From the NCBI GenBank assembly GCA_049304015.1, contig JBAQNS010000005.1:1-20096 (forward strand): DNA of 20,096 bases, in the 5' to 3' direction. The notes under the pieces were generated by a model. It ran no database searches. It saw only the letters and a list, made by a program, of their open reading frames with translations, and had not been told where the DNA came from. How positions within the stretch are numbered: the stretch's first letter is position 1; each line of letters opens with the position of its first letter. The position numbers and the translations under genes are program-made. This DNA comes from JAIFWN01 sp049304015. GTDB lineage: Bacteria; Patescibacteriota; Minisyncoccia; Phycocordibacterales; Zambryskibacteraceae. Shown in pieces: positions 1 through 5,863 of the stretch.

Positions 1-243
1 ACAGTGAAGGATTTAAAGAAAAATGGTTGGATAGAGACAACTGAACCAATAATAGGAAGCATTGTGGTTTGGAGGGAAGGCAAAACTACCAATGGACATT
101 CACACATAGGATTCTATGTGGGAGACAATAAAGCGGTGAGCACCGATTCATGGAAAAAAACAGTAGAGAAGAATGATTGGAAGTTTGATGGTAAGAGGGA
201 AGTGGCAGAGATTTTGTGGAAACCAGAAATATCCAAACTTTAA
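1..243 (+). CDS. C-terminal part of a CHAP/NlpC-P60-like cell-wall hydrolase (5' truncated)
   Basis: The reading frame is already open at base 1, so the true start lies outside the window; a GTG at 4 is only an internal codon. About 80 residues are visible. The segment GSIVVW, then HSHIGFYVG and AVSTDSW, resembles the second half of CHAP or NlpC/P60 papain-fold amidases, in which the His of an H-x-G-h-Y motif is the second catalytic residue. The catalytic Cys would be upstream and cannot be seen. The likely role is cleavage of peptidoglycan cross-links at the cell surface. The gene ends in TAA directly before a strong hairpin terminator at 245-280. The family call is by motif only and is moderately sure. 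Confidence 0.6.
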   Translation, partial: TVKDLKKNGWIETTEPIIGSIVVWREGKTTNGHSHIGFYVGDNKAVSTDSWKKTVEKNDWKFDGKREVAEILWKPEISKL

Positions 244-244
244 C

Positions 245-280
245 AACATTCCAATATTCTCAAGAATGTTGGAATGTTTT
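245..280 (+). terminator. Rho-independent terminator after the CHAP-like gene
   Basis: The arms 245-260 and 263-278 pair over 16 positions with one G-U wobble and a two-base apex (a few apex pairs must open), followed by TTTTATT. It begins two bases after the stop codon of the CHAP-like gene. The stem is unusually long. Confidence 0.8.
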
Positions 281-303
281 ATTCTAGTATTTTGCAAAAA
301 ACT
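280..303 (+). repeat. 24-base direct repeat, copy 1
   Basis: Bases 280-303 are identical to 1511-1534 over 24 bases, including the palindromic core TTTTGCAAAA. This copy lies between the CHAP terminator and the terminator of the Bax-inhibitor-like gene. The right arm of the palindrome (ACTAGAATA in copy 2) is degraded to ACTGAAATA here. Confidence 0.85.
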
Positions 304-323
304 GAAATAGATATAAATAAAAA

Positions 324-358
324 AATCGCTCTAGAGGTCCGTAGACCCCCGAGCGATT
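324..358 (-). terminator. Rho-independent terminator of the Bax-inhibitor-like gene
   Basis: AATCGCTC (324-331) pairs with GAGCGATT (351-358), with a nested GGTC/GACC helix (336-339 with 344-347). Read on the minus strand the stem is followed by a T-rich run (A-run at 317-323 on the plus strand). The stem overlaps the stop codon of the gene. Confidence 0.85.
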
Positions 359-1052
359 ACCACTTGCTGTTGTCGTTGCTCGACCCACTCTTCGTGGCCA
401 AGAGCCGGATGAAGAGGTTGATGATGTCGAGGTAGAGCGCGACGGCGCTGTCTACTGCGTTGTCGAGCGTCCACGCGATCTGCTGCGCACGATTCATGTC
501 GTAGAAGATGAACGCAGAGAAGAGTAGCACAGCAATCCAGTCCCATATGTGCAAGGTGACGGGTTGGATGCCGTAGCTCACCATGAACATGCGCACCACA
601 TCACCGCAAATGAGGATGATGAGTCCTGTGAGCAGGAAGCCACCCCAGTTCTCGACGCTCTTCGGGTAGACGGCGCCGGCGAAGCCGATGCCCAAGGACA
701 CGCAGAGGGTGATGAGTGCGACCTGCATCACAACCGCCGGTGCGTACAGGTGAGTGTACGGCCCGACGATGGCCCCAGTGGCGAAAATCACCAAGAGGTA
801 GCCGATGAAGCTCACGAACCAGTTGTCCGATGTTGAGGACAAGAGCACCCCAGGCAAGGCGACTACGAAGTAGCCGAGGAACCACCAGCCGTTCGGGTGC
901 ATGCTGTAGGTGATGCTCCCTACAAACATCGCGAGCATGAGACCCCCAGCGATGAGCAAGGTCAGCACGGCGTTGAACGCATGTTGACTCATGGTGCTGC
1001 TCCGACCACCAACTCGACTTTCGAAGTCGAAGGCGGATGACAATGAAGCCAT
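357..1052 (-). CDS. Bax inhibitor-1 / YccA-like seven-helix membrane protein
   Basis: 231 residues, almost entirely hydrophobic helices with short loops. The C-terminal motif Y-L-D-I-I-N-L-F-I-R-L-L is characteristic of the BI-1 (TMBIM/YccA) family, and the preceding FYDMNRAQQ segment also fits. Family members are small integral membrane proteins linked to calcium/proton leak or to protease regulation (YccA with FtsH); the substrate here is unknown. The start is set by AGGAGG (1061-1066 on the plus coordinates) eight bases before ATG; a second Met at residue 21 is a weaker alternative. The gene is far richer in GC than its neighbours (34 of 60 bases in 601-660, against 19 of 60 in 4681-4740), and it has its own promoter and terminator. 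This suggests transfer or separate selection. Confidence 0.88.
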   Translation of the reverse strand: MASLSSAFDFESRVGGRSSTMSQHAFNAVLTLLIAGGLMLAMFVGSITYSMHPNGWWFLGYFVVALPGVLLSSTSDNWFVSFIGYLLVIFATGAIVGPYTHLYAPAVVMQVALITLCVSLGIGFAGAVYPKSVENWGGFLLTGLIILICGDVVRMFMVSYGIQPVTLHIWDWIAVLLFSAFIFYDMNRAQQIAWTLDNAVDSAVALYLDIINLFIRLLATKSGSSNDNSKW

Positions 1053-1118
1053 TCGAGTTTCCTCCTGAAGGTTTGCTGCGTTGTGCTTCTGTATAACGAA
1101 GTGCGAAAATCCTCACGT

Positions 1119-1146
1119 ACGATAGCATATTTATAAATAAAGTCAA
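1119..1146 (-). promoter_or_regulatory. Promoter of the BI-1-like gene
   Basis: On the minus strand TTGACT (1146-1141) and TATCGT (1124-1119) are separated by 16 bases, with TG one base before the -10 (extended -10). The leader then carries AGGAGG at 1066-1061, eight bases before the ATG. This is a classical sigma-70 layout, unlike most AT-rich genes here. Confidence 0.65.
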
Positions 1147-1171
1147 GAAAAATAACGCACGTAATAAATGC

Positions 1172-1177
1172 TAAAAT
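1172..1177 (+). promoter_or_regulatory. -10 element predicting a leaderless mRNA
   Basis: TAAAAT ends six bases before the ATG at 1184, so transcription would begin at or next to the start codon. No Shine-Dalgarno site is present. The promoter diverges from that of the BI-1-like gene. Confidence 0.55.
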
Positions 1178-1183
1178 ATACGT

Positions 1184-1501
1184 ATGAAAAATTCAAAACT
1201 AGTTCTTTGGGCTCTAGTGGATGCGGTGGGGATACTCGTCTATATAGCCATGGTGGCTTTCTTTATGTCTCATGCGAGCGAGACATTCGGCCAGCAGGAT
1301 AAAAAGTTTATTGACCCGATTATTTTCCTGCTTCTATTCGTCGTTTCTGCAGCCACTACTAGCAGTCTATTTTTTGGTCGTCCAATCTATCTGTATTGGG
1401 AGGGGATGAAGAAGGAAGCAGTGAAGCTCCTTATCTATACTCTTGGTTTCCTTGCCCTAATCCTCCTCTCGGTCCTCACAATACGTTTCTTTATATCTTA
1501 G
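1184..1501 (+). CDS. Small membrane protein of unknown function
   Basis: 105 residues with about three hydrophobic helices: roughly 7-28, 43-64 and 80-104. A charged loop (SHASETFGQQDKK) lies between the first two, and a YWEGMKKE loop precedes the third. I do not recognise the family; short multi-helix proteins like this are common in CPR genomes. It is divergent from the BI-1-like gene, and both lie between the two 24-base repeats, so they may have moved together. Its base composition is between that of the BI-1-like gene and that of the AT-rich genes. Confidence 0.75.
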   Translation: MKNSKLVLWALVDAVGILVYIAMVAFFMSHASETFGQQDKKFIDPIIFLLLFVVSAATTSSLFFGRPIYLYWEGMKKEAVKLLIYTLGFLALILLSVLTIRFFIS

Positions 1502-1510
1502 CCCAGTGTC

Positions 1511-1540
1511 TATTCTAGTATTTTGCAAAAAACTAGAATA
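1511..1540 (+). repeat. 24-base direct repeat copy 2, embedded in a 30-base palindrome
   Basis: Bases 1511-1534 equal 280-303. Here the element extends to a near-perfect palindrome: TATTCTAGT (1511-1519) pairs with ACTAGAATA (1532-1540) around the core TTTTGCAAAA. It could be a terminator for the gene ending at 1501, but no T-run follows (AGAAAAATG). A recombination or insertion footprint is the alternative. Confidence 0.8.
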
Positions 1541-1584
1541 AGAAAAATGTAGTAAAATATAGATATAAATTTAATTAAAATTAT

Positions 1585-1986
1585 ATGCTTAAAGAATTTA
1601 AACAATTTTTACTTAGAGGCAATGTAGTTGACCTAGCTGTTGGTGTCGTTGTTGGAGCAGCTTTTGGGACAATAGTCACCGCTTTGGTTTCTGATCTCCT
1701 CACCCCACTTATAGCCGCTGTGGCCAAGGTGCCTGATTTTGGTGGACTTTCCTTCACTATAAACGCCAGTCGGTTTATGTATGGGCATTTTATCAACGCT
1801 CTTATCTCATTCGTGCTTGTGGCTGGAGCAGTGTTCTTCTTCGTGGTGAAGCCAATGAATGTACTCGTGGCTAAAGCTCGCAAGGAACCACCAGCTGACC
1901 CAACCACCAAGAAATGCAAAGAATGTTTGAGTGAGATACCCCTTGAAGCCAAGCGTTGCTCGCATTGTACACAAGTAGTTTCATAG
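1585..1986 (+). CDS. mscL: Large-conductance mechanosensitive channel with C-terminal zinc ribbon
   Basis: 133 residues. The N-terminal half (about 1-95) is MscL: LKEFKQFLLRGNVVDLAVGV is the family signature (amphipathic N-helix and glycine-rich TM1), and a second helix lies at about 70-90 ending in VVKPMN. The pore-forming pentamer opens under membrane tension to release solutes during osmotic down-shock. Instead of the usual C-terminal helical bundle, the tail carries Cys111-x2-Cys114 and Cys125-x2-Cys128, a small zinc ribbon (KCKECLSEIP, KRCSHCTQ). TATAAA at 1564-1569 is a possible -10. The ATG at 1585 gives the expected MscL N-terminus. Identity is near certain; the role of the ribbon is unknown. 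Confidence 0.95.
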   Translation: MLKEFKQFLLRGNVVDLAVGVVVGAAFGTIVTALVSDLLTPLIAAVAKVPDFGGLSFTINASRFMYGHFINALISFVLVAGAVFFFVVKPMNVLVAKARKEPPADPTTKKCKECLSEIPLEAKRCSHCTQVVS

Positions 1987-2004
1987 TCGTTTTAAATTGT
2001 ATTA

Positions 2005-2448
2005 ATGGAAACAATAAACTTGCATAAACAATTCAAACCAGATTTGACTCCAAAGCAAATGCTTGAGCTTGGAGTTTTTGGTGGGCTTTATATGTCTGAT
2101 AAACCCAAAGAGTTTCCAAGGAGTTGGTTCACAAAAGCCAAGCTCACTACAGATAAGAAAAGACACAAAGAGCTTAATTTTTTTAAAATAAATGCCAGTC
2201 AGTCACTCGCAGTTTGGAGAGCTAAGGGTTGGATAAATCCCCAAGACCCTCGTGGATGGTTCCAGTGGTACTCGAGATACTATCTTGGTCGCAGAACAGA
2301 TGATGATGAAAGGCAGATAAAGAGGTGGCTTGCGATGCGCAGGCACATCACTCAAATAGAGAATAATTGTAGAGCTGGAGACATATACTGTAGACCCAGA
2401 CAAAGACAAGCACTCCTGCACTGGGCGTATGACTCGAGGAAGTTTTAA
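2005..2448 (+). CDS. Conserved protein of unknown function with QDPRGWFQWY and CRPRQRQALLHWAYD motifs
   Basis: 147 residues, soluble, rich in Trp, Arg and aromatic residues, with no signal peptide or membrane helix. Distinct blocks are LGVFGGLYMSD (about 22-32), EFPRSWF (37-43), QDPRGWFQWYSRYYLGRR (about 79-96), DDDERQIKRW, RRHITQIENNC, and DIYCRPRQRQALLHWAYD (about 126-143). Such dense blocks indicate a conserved fold. From memory, unnamed proteins with these blocks occur in diverse bacteria and some eukaryotes, but I cannot assign a function. It lies 18 bases after mscL. The arginine and aromatic content could suit nucleic-acid binding; that is a guess. Confidence 0.8.
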   Translation: METINLHKQFKPDLTPKQMLELGVFGGLYMSDKPKEFPRSWFTKAKLTTDKKRHKELNFFKINASQSLAVWRAKGWINPQDPRGWFQWYSRYYLGRRTDDDERQIKRWLAMRRHITQIENNCRAGDIYCRPRQRQALLHWAYDSRKF

Positions 2449-2453
2449 TAAGG

Positions 2454-2459
2454 TATAAT
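2454..2459 (+). promoter_or_regulatory. -10 element (TATAAT), leaderless layout
   Basis: A perfect TATAAT ends six bases before the ATG at 2466. No good -35 is visible at 16-18 bases upstream, and there is no Shine-Dalgarno site. Confidence 0.6.
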
Positions 2460-2465
2460 TAACAT

Positions 2466-3395
2466 ATGAATAAAAAATACTCGATATTATTAGCATTTAT
2501 ATTAGTTGTTGGCGGTGGGTTTCTTATTTTCAAATCTTTTCAATCTAGAACTGCAAACCAGATTGCTTGTACTATGGAAGCTAGACAGTGCCCCGATGGT
2601 TCATATGTTGGTCGGACTGGTCCAAAGTGTGAATTCGCTGCTTGTCCAAGTGCATTTATATATACGAATGCAAAGTATGGTTTCAGTGTCACTTTGCCTA
2701 AGAGTTGGAGCGGATACAGTGTGGTGGTGAGCACGCGTGAGGTTCGTGATATAAAAAACAATATAGTAGTTTCTAATATCCCAACTATAAACATTCGTCA
2801 TCCGCTTTGGACTAAAGAAGTTCCACGCCAGGATATCCCTGTGGATGTTTATACAATATCTCTATGGGCAGGGATTGTATCTGGAAAGTATTCTGTAGGG
2901 GCAGCACCAATACCACCACTTGAACTCACAAGGAACAGTCAATATGTTTTCGCTCTGCCTGCAAGGTACAACTACGCCTTTCCTGAAGGATATAAAGAAG
3001 TGGAGAAGATACTTCAAGGCAAACCAGTGAAAGCTCTTGACTTGGGTTTTGTTTATAAAAATGCCAATGCTGATTTAATCCAAGTAGAGTTACCATATCC
3101 AGAGGCAGTGGTGGGTAAGGAGTTTAGTATCATGGGCAAAGCCAGAGGCAATTGGTACTTCGAAGCATCTTTTCCCGTAGTCCTCTTGGACAAAGATGGG
3201 CAAGTGCTTGCTCAAGGTGCTGCACAAGCACAAGGAAATTGGATGACTACAGAATTTGTACCTTTCAAGATTGTTTTGAAGGTGACAAATAATAACTATA
3301 TAGGCAAGGGGACTCTGGTTCTTAAGAAAGATAATCCAAGTGGAGATAGTAGTAGAGACGCCTCTGTGTCGTTCAATATAAATATTGAGTATTAA
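2466..3395 (+). CDS. Membrane-anchored extracytoplasmic protein with C-terminal Gmad2-like domain
   Basis: 309 residues. Residues about 5-23 form an N-terminal hydrophobic anchor. Next comes a small Cys-rich block (CTMEARQCPDGSYVGR, then GPKCEFAACP; four or five Cys). This is followed by a middle domain opening with YGFSVTLPKSWSGY, a PsbP-like motif. From about residue 205 the sequence (VELPYPEAVVGKEFSIMGKA, then WYFEASFPVVLLD and GNWMTTEFVPF) matches Gmad2, an immunoglobulin-like domain of spore-germination and surface proteins. The protein probably sits on the outer face of the membrane in a binding or structural role; no catalytic residues are apparent. It starts a tight run 2466-3395, 3397-3936, 3938-4234, joined by TAATATG junctions. 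Confidence 0.8.
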   Translation: MNKKYSILLAFILVVGGGFLIFKSFQSRTANQIACTMEARQCPDGSYVGRTGPKCEFAACPSAFIYTNAKYGFSVTLPKSWSGYSVVVSTREVRDIKNNIVVSNIPTINIRHPLWTKEVPRQDIPVDVYTISLWAGIVSGKYSVGAAPIPPLELTRNSQYVFALPARYNYAFPEGYKEVEKILQGKPVKALDLGFVYKNANADLIQVELPYPEAVVGKEFSIMGKARGNWYFEASFPVVLLDKDGQVLAQGAAQAQGNWMTTEFVPFKIVLKVTNNNYIGKGTLVLKKDNPSGDSSRDASVSFNINIEY

Positions 3396-3396
3396 T

Positions 3397-3936
3397 ATGA
3401 GAAATACATTATATTTGTTGGTTGGTTTGATAATTGTTGTTGGTTGTCTTTATTTGTTTTGGAATGCTCCAGCACCATCGTATGTGAAGCCGATTGAAAT
3501 AGTGAAAAGTGATTATAAGAAAATTTCTTATATTATTGGTGGTAGGAGTATTAATCTTGGAGATGGTATCCTCACTTATTTTGGTAATGAGATTAAAACC
3601 GATTTGAATGCGGATGGGCGAGAGGACAGAGTATTTCTTATAACCCAAAAGATAGATACTGGTGTCAGATACTTCATCATTGGAGCATTAGATACAACAC
3701 AAGGATATATTGGGTTAAACGGGATGATGATAGGAGACAACATTGCACCACAGACTACAGAGATGAGCAGAGAAGTAGGTAAAGAGGGACAAATAATAGT
3801 GAATTATGCAATAAGAAATCCGGGTGAAGCTTTATCCATACAACCATCACTAGGCAAGAGTATGTGGATTAAATATGATTCAAAAGATATGGGTTTTGGA
3901 GAAGTGGTGCAGAACTTTGAAGGAGAATCAAGATAA
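3397..3936 (+). CDS. Membrane-anchored extracytoplasmic protein with a D-x-N-x-D-G-x-x-D segment
   Basis: 179 residues. The ATG at 3397 is preferred to an in-frame TTG at 3385, because it follows the previous stop by one base (TAATATG) and gives a clean N-terminal anchor (residues about 4-23). The mature part contains DLNADGREDRVFLITQ, a loop resembling calcium-binding EF-hand or FG-GAP loops, then YFGNE upstream of it, GLNGMMIGDNIAPQTTE, IIVNYAIRNPGE and a C-terminal SLGKSMWIKYD block. These blocks recur together in unnamed proteins of CPR and other bacteria as I remember them. The function is unknown. The context suggests it works with the preceding Gmad2-type protein at the cell surface. 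Confidence 0.8.
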   Translation: MRNTLYLLVGLIIVVGCLYLFWNAPAPSYVKPIEIVKSDYKKISYIIGGRSINLGDGILTYFGNEIKTDLNADGREDRVFLITQKIDTGVRYFIIGALDTTQGYIGLNGMMIGDNIAPQTTEMSREVGKEGQIIVNYAIRNPGEALSIQPSLGKSMWIKYDSKDMGFGEVVQNFEGESR

Positions 3937-3937
3937 T

Positions 3938-4234
3938 ATGAATCCTCAACAAATTCAAAAGCTAGTAGATAGTGGGGAAGTAGTACTCATCGATGTGAGG
4001 GAGAAGGACGAATGGGATGCTGGTCACATCGAAGGAGCAATGCACATACCTTTAGGAAGTTTGAATGCAGAAACAGTGAAGGATTTATCCAAAGATTCTA
4101 AAATCTATGCTTATTGTCGTTCTGGTGGACGAGCTGGTCGAGCCGCTCAAACTCTCCAGAACATTGGATATAAAAATGCTGAAAACATGGGCGGAGTTAT
4201 AGAGTGGCAGGAGAATGGTGGAAAACTTGTTTAA
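3938..4234 (+). CDS. Single-domain rhodanese-like sulfurtransferase
   Basis: 98 residues, a complete single rhodanese domain. LIDVREKDEWDAGHIEGAMHIP is the N-terminal signature, and the active-site loop is Cys60-R-S-G-G-R-A, in which the cysteine carries a persulfide. The family moves sulfur to cyanide, thioredoxin or biosynthetic acceptors; the acceptor here is unknown. The start at 3938 is chosen because AAGGAG (3920-3925) and the TAATATG junction precede it; longer in-frame extensions run inside the upstream gene. There is no signal peptide, so it is cytoplasmic, unlike the two exported proteins before it. Confidence 0.92.
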   Translation: MNPQQIQKLVDSGEVVLIDVREKDEWDAGHIEGAMHIPLGSLNAETVKDLSKDSKIYAYCRSGGRAGRAAQTLQNIGYKNAENMGGVIEWQENGGKLV

Positions 4235-4243
4235 AAATAGAGG

Positions 4244-4249
4244 TATAAT
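4244..4249 (+). promoter_or_regulatory. -10 element (TATAAT) upstream of the 4284 gene
   Basis: A perfect TATAAT lies ten bases after the rhodanese stop codon. The ATG at 4284 is 34 bases downstream, so a short AT-rich leader of roughly 25-28 bases is expected. No -35 is obvious. Confidence 0.5.
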
Positions 4250-4283
4250 TAAAAAGGATAGATTATTAAATTAATTTAATACC

Positions 4284-4553
4284 ATGAGCAAGCATAATGT
4301 TCATAAAGTCGGTTTAGTTTTTGGAGGATTGTTTGGTGTGATTCATTTGGCTTGGGCCCTATTAATCATGTTTGGATGGGCACAAGGATTAATGGATTTT
4401 ATCTTTAATCTCCACATGATTAACCCCGTCTATACTGTAGCCGCATTTAGCCTTTGGACAGCGGTGACACTCATAGTAGTGACAGCAATCATTGGTTATA
4501 TAGTCGGAGTAGTGTTTGGTTGGTTGTGGAATAAATTAGCAGTAACTCAATAA
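4284..4553 (+). CDS. Small two-to-three-helix membrane protein of unknown function
   Basis: 89 residues with hydrophobic stretches at about 10-35 and 48-83. The second is long enough for one or two helices, and Gly-rich faces (VGLVFGGLFGVIH, IIGYIVGVVFGWLW) suggest close helix packing. A short basic N-terminus (MSKHNVHK) points to a cytoplasmic N-terminus. No catalytic residues are visible. It resembles unnamed small membrane proteins of CPR genomes. It is followed after six bases by a 20-residue basic peptide, and then by a hairpin that may end the transcript. Confidence 0.75.
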   Translation: MSKHNVHKVGLVFGGLFGVIHLAWALLIMFGWAQGLMDFIFNLHMINPVYTVAAFSLWTAVTLIVVTAIIGYIVGVVFGWLWNKLAVTQ

Positions 4554-4559
4554 TAATAT

Positions 4560-4622
4560 ATGGCGAAAGGACAACTACGAGGCAACAAAGAAAAGAAGAA
4601 GCCTAAGAAGGCAAAGAAATAA
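4560..4622 (+). CDS. 20-residue highly basic peptide (MAKGQLRGNKEKKKPKKAKK)
   Basis: A complete ORF from ATG 4560 to TAA 4622, with 11 of 20 residues Lys or Arg. The opening MAKGQLRxNKExKKPKK resembles, from memory, short basic proteins found near various genes in proteobacteria, so it is more than a random ORF. The function is unknown; binding to RNA or ribosomes would fit the charge but is inference. It lies six bases after the 4284 gene and before the hairpin at 4633-4668. Confidence 0.6.
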   Translation: MAKGQLRGNKEKKKPKKAKK

Positions 4623-4628
4623 ATATGA

Positions 4629-4634
4629 TAAGAT
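4629..4634 (+). promoter_or_regulatory. Candidate -10 (TAAGAT) for a leaderless MFS mRNA
   Basis: TAAGAT ends eight bases before the ATG at 4643, and TATGAT (4624-4629) lies just upstream. Either would start transcription close to the start codon, after the 5' arm of the hairpin at 4633-4641. Confidence 0.4.
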
Positions 4635-4668
4635 AGTGGCCTATGGATAAAACTAAGGCCACTATTTT
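4633..4668 (+). terminator. Terminator-like hairpin that encloses the MFS start codon
   Basis: ATAGTGGCC (4633-4641) pairs perfectly with GGCCACTAT (4657-4665). The 15-base loop contains the ATG of the MFS gene, and TTTTAT follows directly. Transcripts arriving from the 4284/4560 genes would form the hairpin and may stop. A transcript started at the ATG would lack the 5' arm. Confidence 0.6.
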
Positions 4669-5839
4669 ATTAACTGTCTTTATAGATGTCATTGGTTTAG
4701 GAGTAGTCATTCCTATTCTGCCTTTTTATGTATCTACTTTTAGCTCTTCAGCGCTTGTCCTCACATCGCTCTTTGCAGTTTTTTCATTATGTTCATTTTT
4801 TAGTGCTCCAATCATTGGAGCGCTTTCGGATAAGTTTGGTCGTAGACCATTATTAATACTTAGTATTTTTAGTACAGCCATAGGATGGTTTGTCTTTGCT
4901 TGGGCGCCTAGCATTTTATTTTTGTTTATTGGGAGGATAATCGATGGAGTGATGGCAGGGAATTTTCCCATTGCTCAAGGTTTTCTTTCTGATATAGCCA
5001 AAGATGATAAGGAGAGGACTGCGAACCTCGGGCTAATTGGTGCCATATTTGGTATTGGCTTTATACTTGGACCATTTATAGGTGGAGCATTGGGTAAAAT
5101 TGGGCATACTGTACCGTTTTGGTTTGTGGGTTTACTTGCATTATTAAACGGTATTATGGCTTATTTTATTTTACCTGAAACTCATCATGAATTAAGTAAT
5201 AAAAAAATAAGTATAAATCCTTTTAGACCTTTATATAATGCAGTGAAGAACACACCGCTTAGATTAAATTTCCTTGCATGGTTTTTCTTTGGGCTAGCCA
5301 TCTCAAGCTATCAATCAATTTTTTCTCTCTTTATGAGAGATACTTATCATTTTGATGAGTTCGCTGTTGGATTAGTGTTTGGGGTGACAGGAGTGATCAT
5401 TGCACTTAATCAAGGTGTGGCAATGAAGCATATTTGGTTAAAATATTTTAAAGAACCCACACTTGAACTCGGGATGCTTATTATTTTTGCCATAGGATTT
5501 TTTATGTTGAGTTTAAAAATCTTTACACTTTTCTGGATAGCAATATTGCTCACTACATTTGGTCAATCAATCCTCAGAGTGGTGATGACTAGTCAGGTAG
5601 TAGGCAAATCAGATAGAAGTGAGAGAGGGGAAATTCTAGGCATTATGTCTTCTATAACTTCACTTTCTATGATGATTGGTCCATTCCTAGCTGGTATTTT
5701 GTACGGATTTAGTAAATCATATCCGTTTGTTTTGGGTGGTTTGTGCTTGATTTTGGCCTTTGTAGTTTTGTATCAAAAGAGGAAAGAGCTTAGAAATACA
5801 GCATTACCAGAGGATGTGGTGATGGAATCGCTAGTTTAA
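4643..5839 (+). CDS. MFS transporter, TetA/DHA1-like
   Basis: 398 residues with about twelve membrane helices. Motif A of the major facilitator superfamily is clear between helices 2 and 3 (GALSDKFGRRPLL, about 59-71). FIDVIGLGVVIPILP in helix 1 and GFILGPFIGGALG in helix 5 are typical of the TetA-like drug:proton antiporter subfamily. These proteins usually export small amphipathic compounds with proton exchange; some relatives carry sugars. The mannose-type genes directly downstream raise sugar transport as an alternative, but the sequence itself looks like an exporter. The start codon lies in the loop of a hairpin. The gene ends 24 bases before the HAD gene, which has its own -10. Confidence 0.9.
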   Translation: MDKTKATILLTVFIDVIGLGVVIPILPFYVSTFSSSALVLTSLFAVFSLCSFFSAPIIGALSDKFGRRPLLILSIFSTAIGWFVFAWAPSILFLFIGRIIDGVMAGNFPIAQGFLSDIAKDDKERTANLGLIGAIFGIGFILGPFIGGALGKIGHTVPFWFVGLLALLNGIMAYFILPETHHELSNKKISINPFRPLYNAVKNTPLRLNFLAWFFFGLAISSYQSIFSLFMRDTYHFDEFAVGLVFGVTGVIIALNQGVAMKHIWLKYFKEPTLELGMLIIFAIGFFMLSLKIFTLFWIAILLTTFGQSILRVVMTSQVVGKSDRSERGEILGIMSSITSLSMMIGPFLAGILYGFSKSYPFVLGGLCLILAFVVLYQKRKELRNTALPEDVVMESLV

Positions 5840-5851
5840 TCAAATGAGGTG

Positions 5852-5857
5852 TATAAT
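5852..5857 (+). promoter_or_regulatory. -10 element (TATAAT) of the mannose cluster, leaderless layout
   Basis: TATAAT ends six bases before ATG 5864. It makes the in-frame GTG at 5849 an unlikely start, since that codon overlaps this element. No -35 match is seen. Confidence 0.6.
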
Positions 5858-5863
5858 TGGGCT

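Noticed and set aside
331..1146. ORFs in other frames overlapping the BI-1-like gene (331-546 minus, 549-836 plus, 601-1146 minus)
   Set aside because: They are low-complexity shadows that arise because GC-rich DNA has few stops; the 357-1052 frame has clear membrane helices and the family motif.
5849..5863. GTG start giving the HAD protein five extra residues
   Set aside because: It overlaps the TATAAT element, and ATG 5864 gives a standard HAD N-terminus at the expected distance from the -10.
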